A stretch of 64,000 nucleotides of DNA, from positions 186,001-250,000 of the forward strand of contig NZ_QOKZ01000002.1 of assembly GCF_003697785.1 (NCBI RefSeq), in the 5' to 3' direction. Below the pieces are notes generated by a model that saw only the letters and a list, made by a program, of their open reading frames with translations, was not told the DNA's origin and ran no database searches. This stretch comes from Paracoccus alkanivorans. Its GTDB lineage: Bacteria > Pseudomonadota > Alphaproteobacteria > Rhodobacterales > Rhodobacteraceae. The position numbers and the translations under genes were made by a program. Below are positions 1-8,402 of this stretch, piece by piece; the first letter of the stretch is position 1; each line of letters opens with the position of its first letter.

Positions 1-461
1 TAGGCATCCTCGAGCCCGTCGAGAAACATGTGATCAACCACCTGCCCATGTCCCAAACGCGCGCCCGAGCGCATCTTGGGCAGCAGGTAGGGAGCATTGG
101 TCATGCTCTCCATGCCACCGGCGACGATGAGATCGGCGCTGCCCGCGCGGATCGCGTCCGCGGCCATCATCACCGCCTGCATCCCCGAGCCGCACATCTT
201 GTTCAGCGTCGTGGCGGGCACGGATTTCGGCAATCCGGCCTTGAACCCCGCCTGACGCGCCGGAGCCTGTCCCTGCCCCGCCGGCAGGACGCAGCCCATG
301 AACAGGGCGTCGGGCCTGTCGGGAGCGAGCCCCGCCCGCTCCAGCGCGGCACGGATAGCCACGCCGCCCAGCTCCGCAGCGCTCTGGCTGGACAGCGCGC
401 CCTGAAAGCCTCCCATGGGGGTGCGTGCGGCCCCCGATACGAACAGTTCCCGAACAGCCAT
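1..461 (-). CDS. Thiolase (acetyl-CoA acetyltransferase family), N-terminal part
   Basis: Condenses or cleaves acyl-CoA thioesters in the cytoplasm (beta-oxidation or acetoacetyl-CoA synthesis). Only the first ~153 residues are in the window; the gene runs off the left edge. The N-terminus carries the thiolase pattern SGAARTPMG, then [16 protein letters not shown], and the nucleophile loop NKMCGSGM, whose Cys is the acyl-acceptor of the family, followed by AGGMESMT. Two consecutive ATGs lie at 464 and 461; the strong AAGGGGG just upstream favours 461. Which thiolase it is (AtoB/PhaA biosynthetic or FadA/PcaF degradative) cannot be told from the N-terminus. It is divergent from the STAS gene at 552. 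Confidence 0.9.
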   Translation of the reverse strand, partial: MAVRELFVSGAARTPMGGFQGALSSQSAAELGGVAIRAALERAGLAPDRPDALFMGCVLPAGQGQAPARQAGFKAGLPKSVPATTLNKMCGSGMQAVMMAADAIRAGSADLIVAGGMESMTNAPYLLPKMRSGARLGHGQVVDHMFLDGLEDA

Positions 462-551
462 CATCTCCCCCTTGCCGGTCAGGTTATCGCTTACCCGATT
501 GTAACCTTTTCCGTCTAGCCAGTCTGCCGGATCTCTTTGATGGGGAATGCG

Positions 552-881
552 ATGGAACTTGCCGCCACGGATGACGGGGAAACGACCCTGATCACCTTGC
601 AGGAAACGCGGATCGACGCGGCGAATGCGACATATTTCAAGGACAGGATGCGCGAAGTCATCGCCGATCACGGCAAACCGGTTCTGCTTGATCTCTGCCG
701 GGTCGACTTCATGGACAGCTCGGGACTTGGTGCATTGATCGCGGTGCTCAAGGGAATGCCGCCCGGGCTGACCCTGACGCTTTGCAATGCGACATCCAAT
801 GTCCAGCGGGTTTTCAAGCTGACGCGGATGGATTCCGTGTTCCGGATCCTGCCCTCCCACAAGCAGGATGAAACCGGATAA
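552..881 (+). CDS. STAS-domain anti-sigma factor antagonist (RsbV/SpoIIAA-like)
   Basis: A 109-residue single STAS domain. The family antagonist sequesters an anti-sigma kinase when its conserved serine is unphosphorylated. The phosphoacceptor loop is visible as DSSGLG at residues 55-60, after the hydrophobic strand [13 protein letters not shown] chose the ATG at 552 because GGGGA sits five bases upstream; an in-frame ATG at 540 and a TTG at 537 would only add a few residues. The stop overlaps the start of the next gene by one base (TAATG), so it is translationally coupled to its presumed kinase partner. No PP2C phosphatase or sigma factor gene is adjacent, so the regulated sigma factor is unknown. 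Confidence 0.85.
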   Translation: MELAATDDGETTLITLQETRIDAANATYFKDRMREVIADHGKPVLLDLCRVDFMDSSGLGALIAVLKGMPPGLTLTLCNATSNVQRVFKLTRMDSVFRILPSHKQDETG

Positions 882-1378
882 TGAACCCTACCGACCGGCA
901 GAAAGCCGATTCCGGCAGACCTGTGGGCTACAGGCTTCCGCCCGTGTTTCACCGCGTCCTGCCGGCAAGTCCCCTCGCCGTGCGCGACACGCTCTGCGAT
1001 GTCCGCGCCCGCTTCGCGAGGTCGGCCCCTCCCGACACGCTCGGACGACTCGAACTGGTAATGGCGGAAGTGCTGAACAATGTCGTTCAGCATGCAGCCC
1101 GGCAGAGTGGCGGACTTCCTGCGCAGAAGCCGCTGTCCATTCATCTTTCCATCCTTCGCACCAGGCATGGTTTCGCCTGTGCGGTCACGGATGACGGTGA
1201 ATCAATGCCGAACGGATGTCTGGTGCCTCATGATCTGCCGGACTCCGAAGATTCGGGGCCGCCAGAGGGGGGGTTTGGCTGGTTCATGATACAGAGCTTG
1301 ACCCAGACACTGTATTACCATCGCGCGGAAGACAGGAACTGCCTGGCCTTCAGCATTGCCTCCGCGCAGCCCGCCTAG
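881..1378 (+). CDS. RsbW/SpoIIAB-like anti-sigma serine kinase (HATPase_c)
   Basis: A 165-residue GHKL ATPase domain. Residues 60-72 ([13 protein letters not shown]) are the N-box with the Mg-binding Asn. DDGESMP (104-110) is the G1 box and [10 protein letters not shown] (130-139) the G2 box. Family members phosphorylate the STAS partner and bind a sigma factor in partner-switching. The start codon overlaps the STAS stop, which pairs the two proteins. The G1 box ends DDGESMP rather than the common DxGxGF/DxGxPF form, so kinase activity is likely but not certain. The 3' end overlaps convergent hspQ by four bases (shared CTAG), so no terminator can lie between them. Confidence 0.8.
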   Translation: MNPTDRQKADSGRPVGYRLPPVFHRVLPASPLAVRDTLCDVRARFARSAPPDTLGRLELVMAEVLNNVVQHAARQSGGLPAQKPLSIHLSILRTRHGFACAVTDDGESMPNGCLVPHDLPDSEDSGPPEGGFGWFMIQSLTQTLYYHRAEDRNCLAFSIASAQPA

Positions 1379-1731
1379 TTCAGCAATTCCTGCAAAGGAT
1401 AGCGGCCATCCTCGAAATCCCCGAACATCTCGATCACCTCGGGGTGGTTCAATGGCTCGCCCGAGGAATCAGGGACCAGATTCTGCTCTGACACATAGGC
1501 TATGTAATAGGTCGCCTCGGTTTCGGCATAAAGATGATAGAACGGCTGATCCTTGGATGGCCGCACATCTTCGGGAATGGAATCGTACCATTCCTCGGTA
1601 TTTGCGAATTGCGGGTCCACGTCGAAAATGACCCCGCGGAACGGCCGCTCCTTGTGCCGGACGACTTGTCCCAGACAATATTTCGCGACGCGGTTCTGCA
1701 CCTGCATGCGTAACGATCCCTCAGTATTCAT
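1375..1731 (-). CDS. hspQ: Heat shock protein HspQ (YccV, hemimethylated-DNA-binding family)
   Basis: 118 residues matching the HspQ/YccV family: KYCLGQVVRH near the N-terminus, then VIFDVDPQFANTEEWY, and the C-terminal YHLYAE plus YIAYVSEQNL segments. In enterobacteria HspQ binds hemimethylated oriC DNA and acts as a specificity-enhancing factor for Lon. The annotated ATG gives an eight-residue extension before an internal Met at residue 9; either could be used. It ends on the same CTAG as the convergent kinase gene. A candidate promoter lies at 1754-1782. Confidence 0.88.
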   Translation of the reverse strand: MNTEGSLRMQVQNRVAKYCLGQVVRHKERPFRGVIFDVDPQFANTEEWYDSIPEDVRPSKDQPFYHLYAETEATYYIAYVSEQNLVPDSSGEPLNHPEVIEMFGDFEDGRYPLQELLN

Positions 1732-1753
1732 GGCATTGCGCCGAATTGACAGG

Positions 1754-1782
1754 GTTCTAATACCGCGAGTCGATTCTGTCCA
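1754..1782 (-). promoter_or_regulatory. Candidate hspQ promoter
   Basis: On the minus strand TGGACA (1782-1777) and TAGAAC (1759-1754) are separated by 17 bases, a sigma-70-like arrangement whose -10 ends 22 bases from the hspQ ATG. No good heat-shock sigma-32 motif was recognised. This is by eye only. Confidence 0.35.
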
Positions 1783-1835
1783 CCGCGGCGCCGTCTGTCT
1801 GAAACGAAAATCCCATGCCCGCCAAGGCGTCGCTT

Positions 1836-2351
1836 TTACCGGTCAATTGGCGGAGGCGGAACGCGCTGAGTCACCAGATGGCTCTTGCGCTTTTCGTAAA
1901 ACGCATTGCCGCCCGCAACGAGGACATAATGCATGTTGTCATAGGGGAAACTGTAGCCTGCGGTATGGAAGAACCTGGCGTTCCGAACTCCGGCCTGGCG
2001 CTCTCCGCTCAGGACCGCGCGCGCGGCCTCCCTTACATCGGGAAGCGCCTTCGAGTTCATGGGCCGGGTCAGCACGCCCGGCGCGAACTGGTTCTTCTGG
2101 CCCACGACACCGCAGACCGTGTTCGGAAACTCGTCCGACGCGACCCGGTTCATGACGACCGTGCCGACCGCAATCATCCCTTCGCGGCTCGACCTGTTGG
2201 CCTCGAAGAAGATGGCGCGCTCCATGCACTCCACATCCCGCTGTGTATATCGATGAGAACCCCGACTGCTGTCGCCGCCCGAACAGCCCGCGAGCATCAC
2301 GCCCGCGCACAGGCCCGAGACGAGCCACGCCCTTGATGCACTGCCCATCAT
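1836..2351 (-). CDS. SleB-type cell-wall hydrolase, predicted lipoprotein
   Basis: 171 residues. The N-terminus is a lipoprotein signal: hydrophobic VSGLCAGVMLAG followed by Cys23 (lipobox LAGC). The rest matches the Hydrolase_2/SleB family, with ERAIFFEANRSSREGM holding the likely catalytic Glu50, VGTVVMNRV, CGVVGQKNQFAPG, and RFFHTAGYSFPY. It probably cuts peptidoglycan from the periplasmic face of a membrane. A longer ORF to 2435 exists, but its extra 28 residues would bury the signal peptide. AAGGCGGA precedes the ATG at 2351; a second ATG follows immediately. It is a stand-alone gene downstream of the MFS carrier. Confidence 0.85.
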   Translation of the reverse strand: MMGSASRAWLVSGLCAGVMLAGCSGGDSSRGSHRYTQRDVECMERAIFFEANRSSREGMIAVGTVVMNRVASDEFPNTVCGVVGQKNQFAPGVLTRPMNSKALPDVREAARAVLSGERQAGVRNARFFHTAGYSFPYDNMHYVLVAGGNAFYEKRKSHLVTQRVPPPPIDR

Positions 2352-2517
2352 GTTCCGCCTTATGTTTCTTTTTTCCTGCCCGCACCTGTTTGCATCCGGC
2401 ACGGGTTTATCATTCGCCTGTCCATCTGGCGGCATGATAGCTGCATTTCGGCAACAGTGCTATCTGCGAGAATTGCCCGAGAATCCGCTTGGCAGATTTT
2501 CGCCACTGCCATTGTTA

Positions 2518-2541
2518 GGGGTGGACGGCGCAATCCGCCCC
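2518..2541 (-). terminator. Weak hairpin after the MFS gene
   Basis: GGGGTGGA and TCCGCCCC are nearly complementary arms (8 bp with one wobble) around an 8-base loop, just past the MFS stop. No T-run follows, so termination is uncertain. Confidence 0.3.
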
Positions 2542-2546
2542 TGTTT

Positions 2547-3800
2547 TCAGGCTGCCAGCGGAGCCGCCGGCGGCAGGCGCGACGGCGCTTCGCGTACCGG
2601 CAGGTGGATCAGGGCGCTGAAGGCACCGACACCTACTCCGACCCACCAGACAAGCGTATAGTCACCGTAGATGTCATACAGCTTGCCCCCCAGCCACACG
2701 CCCAGGAACGAGCCGATCTGGTGCGACAGGAATACGAAACCATATAGCGTGCCCATGTAACGCAGCCCGTAGATATAGGCGACCAGCCCCGAGGTCAGCG
2801 GAACGGTCGCCAGCCACAGCCCACCCATGACCAGCGAGAAGATGACGACGCTGCCCGGCGTGATCGGCATCAGGATGAAGGCGGCGGCAGCGATGGTGCG
2901 CAGCGTATAGATGCCAGCCAGAAGGTATTTCTTGCTGTAGCGCTTGCCCAGCCATCCGGCAAAGATCGATCCCGCGATATTGGCCAGACCGATCAGTGAT
3001 ATCGCCGCCGCACCGAGCGCGGAGGTCGTGGTGATCCCGATCGATGCGAGCGTGCCCATCGGGCTGATCGGTCCGCACATCTCGGTCACCATGGCGGGAA
3101 AATGTGCCGTGATGAAGGCAAGCTGATAGCCGCAAGAGAAAAACCCCGCGAAGATCATCAGATAGGATGGATCACGGAACGCACGCCGCAACACGCTGCC
3201 CATGCTCTCTTCCAGCTCGGACCGGGTGGCGGGTTTACCATCGCCCAGCATCGGCAGGAAAACCATGCAGGCCAGAACGATCACCCCAAAGATGATGAAT
3301 ACCGTTTGCCACGTGTAAAATGCCAGCAGGACCTCGGCCAGCGGCGCGCCAAAGACCTGCCCCGCCGATCCCGCAGCGGTGGCGATGCCAAGGGCAAGGC
3401 TGCGGTTCTCGTCGCTCGCGGCGCGCCCGACGACCGCCAGGATGACCCCGAAACCGGTGCCCGCGATACCAAAGCCGACCATCACCTCCAGCAATTGCAT
3501 GGTGGCCGGCGTGGTCGCATAGGCGCTGAGCACCAGCCCCGCCGAATACAGGATCGCGCCCAGAATGATAGCGATACGGTCTCCCCAACGCTCCGCCAGG
3601 GCGCCGAAGATCGGCTGCCCGATCCCCCAGGCAAGGTTCTGGATCGCGATTGCCAGTGAAAATTCAGCCCTCGGCCAGCCGAATTCCTCGCCGATGGGGA
3701 TCTGGAACACGCCGAAACTGGCGCGCATCGCGAAATTGATCAGCAGGATCAGGGAGCCCCCGATCAGGATGGGGGTGAAAATCCGGGCTTGGGTCGACAT
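2547..3800 (-). CDS. MFS transporter, oxalate/formate or monocarboxylate type
   Basis: 417 residues with twelve predicted membrane helices. Typical MFS landmarks are RASFGVFQIPIGEEFGWPRAEFSLA after helix 1, GALAERWGDR in the loop between helices 2 and 3 (the GxxxDRxGRR position), and AGWLGKRYSKK in the second half. The N-terminal FGVFQ..GW.R...S pattern is the one seen in carriers for small carboxylates (OFA/monocarboxylate group). Substrate cannot be assigned. The C-terminus ends in a Pro/Ala-rich tail. It has no operon partner: lolA upstream is separated by 128 bases including a strong hairpin. Confidence 0.85.
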   Translation of the reverse strand: MSTQARIFTPILIGGSLILLINFAMRASFGVFQIPIGEEFGWPRAEFSLAIAIQNLAWGIGQPIFGALAERWGDRIAIILGAILYSAGLVLSAYATTPATMQLLEVMVGFGIAGTGFGVILAVVGRAASDENRSLALGIATAAGSAGQVFGAPLAEVLLAFYTWQTVFIIFGVIVLACMVFLPMLGDGKPATRSELEESMGSVLRRAFRDPSYLMIFAGFFSCGYQLAFITAHFPAMVTEMCGPISPMGTLASIGITTTSALGAAAISLIGLANIAGSIFAGWLGKRYSKKYLLAGIYTLRTIAAAAFILMPITPGSVVIFSLVMGGLWLATVPLTSGLVAYIYGLRYMGTLYGFVFLSHQIGSFLGVWLGGKLYDIYGDYTLVWWVGVGVGAFSALIHLPVREAPSRLPPAAPLAA

Positions 3801-3883
3801 GAAAATACCTGAAGGGCAAAAAGTCGCGATCAGCGTTGGCCCTTCGCGGCAAGAAGATCAAGCCCGGATTCATGATGGAACGC

Positions 3884-3915
3884 ATCAACCGGGCTGATGA
3901 AACAGCCCGGTTGAT
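3884..3915. terminator. Perfect 13-bp hairpin between lolA and the MFS gene
   Basis: ATCAACCGGGCTG (3884-3896) and CAGCCCGGTTGAT (3903-3915) are perfectly complementary around the loop ATGAAA. It starts 14 bases past the lolA stop, so it probably ends or protects the lolA transcript. There is no U-tract on either strand. Confidence 0.65.
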
Positions 3916-3928
3916 ACACGGCAGCCAA

Positions 3929-4525
3929 TCAGTTGCGGCGTGCGAGTTCGTTCCGGATCGAGAATTGCGAGTCCGGGATCGAGACGCCCTTGCGCATCTC
4001 GCCCAGAATGACGGTGGTTTTCTCGCCGCTGTCGTCGGTGACGACCCATTGACGCAACTCGGTCGGTCCGCCGGTAAAGACCATCTGGATATTGCCGTAT
4101 TCCGGATGCGCGGGATCCTGCGCCGTCACCACGGTCGAGTTCTTGGCCTCGGTATATCCGGTGACCATATTCGCACGCCCCAGATCGACATTCGCGTCCA
4201 GGATGATCGACAGCGGTGTTTTCGACAGCGGGTATTGCTGCGGCCCGCCTGTGGATTTGGGGTCGAAAACGGCGACATTGCCCGCGGATGCCAGGACCAG
4301 CGTCGAATCGTTGTTGTATTCGAAGCGCACCTTGCCCGGACGGCTGATGAACACGGTCCCGGTCGAGATCGAACCGTCGTTATTCACCTGCGTGAACTCG
4401 GAAGTGACCGTTTTCAGGCCGTTGAGATAGCTGGAAATCTCGTTCAGCGGGATTTTCTCGGCCAATGCCGGGAAGGCGAGGCCAAGGACGAGGGCGGGCG
4501 CAAGTGCGATAGAGCGTATGTTCAT
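3929..4525 (-). CDS. lolA: Outer-membrane lipoprotein carrier protein LolA
   Basis: 198 residues. Signal peptide residues 1-22 (cleavage after ALA, before EK). The mature part shows the LolA pattern: LNGLKTVTSEFTQVNNDG, GTVFISRPGKVRFEYN, then DP...YPLSKTPLSIIL and the late QWVVTDDSGEKTTVIL. In the family it accepts lipoproteins from LolCDE and carries them across the periplasm to the outer membrane. In many relatives lolA follows ftsK; here phoD is divergent upstream instead. The 13-bp hairpin downstream suggests a monocistronic message. Confidence 0.93.
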   Translation of the reverse strand: MNIRSIALAPALVLGLAFPALAEKIPLNEISSYLNGLKTVTSEFTQVNNDGSISTGTVFISRPGKVRFEYNNDSTLVLASAGNVAVFDPKSTGGPQQYPLSKTPLSIILDANVDLGRANMVTGYTEAKNSTVVTAQDPAHPEYGNIQMVFTGGPTELRQWVVTDDSGEKTTVILGEMRKGVSIPDSQFSIRNELARRN

Positions 4526-4641
4526 GGCGCCGATAATATCCTTTTCGTTTCAGACTGCACATCACGTCTGATGGAACTGTCAGCGGCGAACGCCCGCATG
4601 GCCGTGAGGGTTCCAAGATCTCACGCTTAGTTGCAGCAGAC

Positions 4642-4686
4642 CTGTCACGGAACCGAAACGCGCGCGACATGTCATCGTCATGTTAT
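4642..4686 (+). promoter_or_regulatory. Possible PhoB box upstream of phoD
   Basis: ATGTCAT-CGTC-ATGTTAT (4669-4686) has the 7-4-7 direct-repeat layout of a Pho box (consensus CTGTCAT-N4-CTGTCAC): six of seven in the first unit, about four of seven in the second. A further CTGTCAC occurs at 4642-4648. Placement 47 bases before the phosphatase start fits, but the match is partial. Confidence 0.35.
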
Positions 4687-4732
4687 CTGACTACCCCAAG
4701 CGCCACATCCAGCCATATACCGGAGCCAGACC

Positions 4733-6298
4733 ATGCCGCTCATCCGCCCCCGCATGACGCGCCGCAGCCTGTTGATATCGGGCCTTGCCACCTCCTCTAT
4801 CCTTGCCATGCCGGCGATCAGCCGCGCCGCCTCGCGCCCGGTCTTCGGTCATGGGGTTCAGTCGGGCGACGTCAACGCACAGGGCGGCATGGTCTGGACT
4901 CGCGCCGACAGGCCCTCCAGCATCGCGCTGGAGGTCGCCACGTCAGAGGATTTCGCGGATGCCCGCCTGATCGCCCGGATGAACGCGCTGCCCGACAGCG
5001 ATTTCGCGGTCAAGGCGCTGATCGACGGCATGGCACCGGACCAGAGCGTTTTCTACCGCATGACCGCGACGGACCTGTCGGACGTGAATGCCGTCAGCGA
5101 GCCCGTTACCGGCCGTTTCCGCACCGCCCCGACCGAGCGCCGCGACATCCGCTTTGTCTGGTCGGGCGACACCGCCGGACAAGGCTGGGGCATCGATGAC
5201 GAGGGAATGCGGACCTATGCCACCATGGCCCGGCATGAGCCGGATTTCTTCATCCATTCGGGCGATACCATCTATGCCGACGGCCCGATGGAGGAAGAGG
5301 CCGAGATCGAGGGCGGGCTGTGGAAGAACACCGTGCTGATCGACGAGGTCCGCAAGGTCGCCGAAACACTCGATGAATTCCGCGGCCGCTGGAAATACAA
5401 CCAGATGGACCGGCATGTGCAGGCCCTGTCCGCGGTTTGCCCGACCCTGTTCCAGTGGGACGATCACGAGGTGGTCAACAACTGGTCCCCGGGCAAGGAC
5501 CTGACCGGCGACGACCGCTACACGGAGAAATCCATCGCCCTGCTGCATGCCCGCGCCGCCCGCGCCTTCCACGAGATGACGCCGATCAGCTATACCCCGA
5601 CCGAGCCGGGCCGCATCTATCGCAAGATCGCCTATGGTCCGCTGCTGGATATCTTCTTCCTCGACCTGCGCAGCTATCGCGGTGCCAATAGCGAGGGAAT
5701 GCAGGACGAGGTCACGGCACAGTCGCAGATTCTGGGAAAGGCGCAGCTTGACTGGCTGAAATCCGAACTGAAGGCATCGAAGGCGACATGGAAGGTGATT
5801 GCCTGCGACATGCCCATCGGTCTTTGTGTCTGGGACAAGGTGTCCGAGGACCAGCAATTCGTCGAGGCCATCGCCAATGGCGATTCCGGCGCTCCGAAAG
5901 GGCGCGAGCTGGAATTCGCCACGTTGCTGCGTTTCATCCGCGACGAAGACATCCGGAACACCGTCTGGCTGACCGCCGATGTTCATTATACGGCCGCGCA
6001 TGAATATCATCCCGACCGGGCCGCGTTCCAGGAGTTCGAGCCATTCTGGGAATTCGTGTCGGGCCCGCTCCATTCAGGCAGTTTTGGCCCGAACGATCTG
6101 GACATGACTTTCGGTCCCGAGGTGAAGTTCGTGAAGGCTCCGCCCGAAGGGCAGGCGAACCTGCCGCCCTCGGCAGGGCTGCAGTTCTTCGGCCTTGTCG
6201 ATATTGCGGGCGATAGCGGCCAGATGACGGTCCGGCTGATGGATCGCGCCGATAACGAGCTGTGGTCGATCACCCTGGATCCCAAGGAAACATCCTGA
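4733..6298 (+). CDS. phoD: Alkaline phosphatase D (PhoD), Tat-exported
   Basis: 521 residues. The N-terminus is a Tat signal with twin Arg (TRRSLLISG, residues 9-17), cleavage predicted near residue 33. The mature enzyme follows the PhoD family: GHGVQSGDVNAQGGMVWTRAD, RFVWSGDT, HSGDTIYADGP, WDDHEVVNNW with DDHE at 243-246 (metal/active-site region), and ADVHYTAAHEYHP near the C-terminus. Family members are Ca/Fe-dependent phosphodiesterases/monoesterases acting in the periplasm. Translation may start at the in-frame ATG at 4754. It is divergent from lolA, and a possible PhoB site lies upstream, consistent with phosphate-starvation control. Confidence 0.9.
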   Translation: MPLIRPRMTRRSLLISGLATSSILAMPAISRAASRPVFGHGVQSGDVNAQGGMVWTRADRPSSIALEVATSEDFADARLIARMNALPDSDFAVKALIDGMAPDQSVFYRMTATDLSDVNAVSEPVTGRFRTAPTERRDIRFVWSGDTAGQGWGIDDEGMRTYATMARHEPDFFIHSGDTIYADGPMEEEAEIEGGLWKNTVLIDEVRKVAETLDEFRGRWKYNQMDRHVQALSAVCPTLFQWDDHEVVNNWSPGKDLTGDDRYTEKSIALLHARAARAFHEMTPISYTPTEPGRIYRKIAYGPLLDIFFLDLRSYRGANSEGMQDEVTAQSQILGKAQLDWLKSELKASKATWKVIACDMPIGLCVWDKVSEDQQFVEAIANGDSGAPKGRELEFATLLRFIRDEDIRNTVWLTADVHYTAAHEYHPDRAAFQEFEPFWEFVSGPLHSGSFGPNDLDMTFGPEVKFVKAPPEGQANLPPSAGLQFFGLVDIAGDSGQMTVRLMDRADNELWSITLDPKETS

Positions 6299-6367
6299 CG
6301 GGTGTTTCCACGAGCAGGGATGCCGACAGTGCCGGACGCATGGGGTTTCCCGCGTTCCGGCCCCTGC

Positions 6368-6396
6368 TTGACATCGCGCTTTCCCGAGTTCAAATA
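6368..6396 (+). promoter_or_regulatory. Promoter of tRNA-Ala
   Basis: Consensus -35 TTGACA (6368-6373), 17-base spacer, -10-like CAAATA (6391-6396), ending 11 bases before the tRNA 5' end. This is a good sigma-70 arrangement for a stable RNA gene. Confidence 0.65.
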
Positions 6397-6406
6397 GCGG
6401 TCCAGT

Positions 6407-6482
6407 GGGGCCGTAGCTCAGTCGGTAGAGCGCATCGTTCGCAATGATGAGGCCAGGGGTTCGATTCCCCTCGGCTCCACCA
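6407..6482 (+). tRNA. tRNA-Ala (anticodon CGC)
   Basis: 76 nt including encoded CCA. The acceptor GGGGCCG pairs with CGGCTCC through the G3-U70 wobble that identifies alanine tRNAs. D stem GCTC/GAGC, anticodon stem CATCG/TGATG with loop TTCGCAA (anticodon CGC, reading GCG), and T stem AGGGG/CCCCT with TTCGATT loop are all present. Confidence 0.95.
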
Positions 6483-6505
6483 GAATCATCCACATACCGT
6501 CAACG

Positions 6506-6522
6506 GGAGGGTCATCCCCTCC
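6506..6522. terminator. Short hairpin between tRNA-Ala and the TRAP operon
   Basis: GGAGGG and CCCTCC form a perfect 6-bp stem with loop TCATC. It lies 24 bases after the tRNA and immediately after the convergent TRAP stop, so it may serve either transcript. No T-run. Confidence 0.4.
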
Positions 6523-6524
6523 AC

Positions 6525-8402
6525 CTAATTTCCATCGAGTCCCGGCGGCGGGCCGCCAAGGCCCAATCCGCCGCCCAGGCCACTGCCGGAGCTTTCCTCC
6601 GCCGGCGGCGTGGAGGTCTCGCCCCCTGCCGGGGCGTCAGGCCCGCCTGTCGATGCTCCGAAATCGGGCGGGCCGTCCAGGCCACCCGGCTCGCCTGATG
6701 ACGGCTCCTGACTTTCACCCGATTGCCCGAAGGGCGATCCTCCCAAACCGCCAAGCTGGCCGAAGCCGCTCCCGTCCCCGGAACCGAATCCGCTTGAGGG
6801 AATCTCGATCCTGATATTCGAGGTATCCACCGGCGCGCCCTTGTAATGCATGACCATCTGCGGAAAGCAGATGACCACCGCGATCATCAGGATCTGGATG
6901 AATACGAACGGCACGGCCCCCCAGTAGATCTGGCTGGTCTTGACCGGCGCGATGCTCTGCCCCGTGATCCGGTCGGTATAGGTCTCTCGCGGCGCCACGG
7001 AGCGCAAATAGAACAGCGCGAAGCCAAAGGGCGGATGCATGAAGCTGGTCTGCATGTTCACCCCCAGAATGACGCCGAACCAGATCAGGTCTATGCCAAG
7101 GCTTTCGGCTGCGGGTGCCAGCAGCGGAACAATGATGAAGGCCAGTTCGAAGAAATCGAGAAAGAAGGCGAGGAAGAAGACCAGCAGCGACACGGCGATC
7201 AGGAAGCCGTATTCGCCCCCCGGCAGCGAGGTCAGCAGATGCTCGACCCACAGATGCCCGTTGACGCCGTAGAAGGTCAGCGAAAAGACCCGGGCGCCGA
7301 TCAGGATGAACATCACGAAGGATGACAGCCGGGTCGTCGCCGCAAGCGCCTGGCTGATGACACGCATGTTCAGCCGCCTTTTGCCCGCGGCAAGGACCAG
7401 CGCGCCGACAGCGCCCATTGCGCCGCCCTCGGTCGGGGTGGCAACGCCGAGGAAGATGGTGCCGAGAACAAGGAAGATCAGCGCAAGCGGCGGGATCAGC
7501 ACGATGATGACTTGCTGGGCCAGGCGCGACATCACGCCGGTCTTCAGAAACTTGTCCAGCACCGCCGCGGCATAGACGACGATCACGGCCAGGGCTGCGG
7601 CGAGAATATCGGCATCGGTCCCATGCGCCGGATGCAGCCATTTCCAGGCAAGGTAGAACACCCCGACACCCGCCGCCAGCGCCACCAGCAGCGAGGGGAT
7701 CCCGGATCCGAGCGTCCGCGCCTCTTTCGGCAGGGCGGGCAGCGCGTTCGGGCGGATGATCGACATGACGAAGACATAGCCCAGATAGATGCTGGTCAAT
7801 ACCAGTCCGGGGATCAGCGCGCCCTTGTACATGTCCCCGACCGAACGGCCCAACTGGTCGGCCAGCACGATCAGCACGAGACTGGGCGGGATGATCTGCG
7901 CCAATGTCCCCGATGCCGCGATCGCCCCCGTCGCGATCCTGCGGTCATAGCCGTAGCGCAGCATGATCGGCAGCGAGATCAGCCCCATCGCGATCACCGA
8001 GGCGGCCACGACGCCGGTGGTCGCGGCCAGCAGCGCGCCGACGATCACCACCGCATAGGCCAGCCCGCCCCGCACCGGCCCGAAAAGCTGGCCGATCGTG
8101 TCGAGCAGGTCCTCGGCCATGCCGGATTTCTCCAGCACGATCCCCATGAAGGTGAAGAACGGCACCGCGAGCAATGTCTCGTTCGAGACCACCCCGTTGA
8201 AGAACCTGTCGGGTATCGCCCCCAGCAACGGCCAGTCGAGATGGATACTGCCACCCGACAATGGCGCAAGCTCGACGCCTATAACGAAGAAGAGCAATCC
8301 GTTGGCGGCCAGCGAAAAGGCGACCGGATAACCGAGAATCAGGAAAATGATCAGCGACAGGAACATGATCGGCGCCATGTTCTGGGCGATGAGTTCCATC
8401 AT
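6525..8402 (-). CDS. TRAP transporter large permease (DctM family) with Gly/Pro-rich tail
   Basis: 625 residues, longer than the usual ~430. A hydrophobic core of about 12-14 helices includes the DctM hallmark FFTFMGIVLEKSGMAEDLLDT, GIATGAIAASGTLAQIIPPS-like segment, GVATPTEGGAMGAVGALVLA, and FELAFIIVPLLAP near the end. Residues around 230-300 form an inserted hydrophobic region. From about residue 535 a low-complexity Gly/Ser/Pro tail runs to the end, probably cytoplasmic or periplasmic and unstructured. It translocates an organic acid using the Na+ gradient together with the small subunit, whose stop overlaps this start by four bases. No DctP binding protein gene lies nearby. Confidence 0.88.
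   Translation of the reverse strand: MMELIAQNMAPIMFLSLIIFLILGYPVAFSLAANGLLFFVIGVELAPLSGGSIHLDWPLLGAIPDRFFNGVVSNETLLAVPFFTFMGIVLEKSGMAEDLLDTIGQLFGPVRGGLAYAVVIVGALLAATTGVVAASVIAMGLISLPIMLRYGYDRRIATGAIAASGTLAQIIPPSLVLIVLADQLGRSVGDMYKGALIPGLVLTSIYLGYVFVMSIIRPNALPALPKEARTLGSGIPSLLVALAAGVGVFYLAWKWLHPAHGTDADILAAALAVIVVYAAAVLDKFLKTGVMSRLAQQVIIVLIPPLALIFLVLGTIFLGVATPTEGGAMGAVGALVLAAGKRRLNMRVISQALAATTRLSSFVMFILIGARVFSLTFYGVNGHLWVEHLLTSLPGGEYGFLIAVSLLVFFLAFFLDFFELAFIIVPLLAPAAESLGIDLIWFGVILGVNMQTSFMHPPFGFALFYLRSVAPRETYTDRITGQSIAPVKTSQIYWGAVPFVFIQILMIAVVICFPQMVMHYKGAPVDTSNIRIEIPSSGFGSGDGSGFGQLGGLGGSPFGQSGESQEPSSGEPGGLDGPPDFGASTGGPDAPAGGETSTPPAEESSGSGLGGGLGLGGPPPGLDGN

Noticed and set aside
30-518. Plus-strand open frame over the thiolase start
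   Set aside because: Antisense to the thiolase N-terminus, whose motif content is clear.
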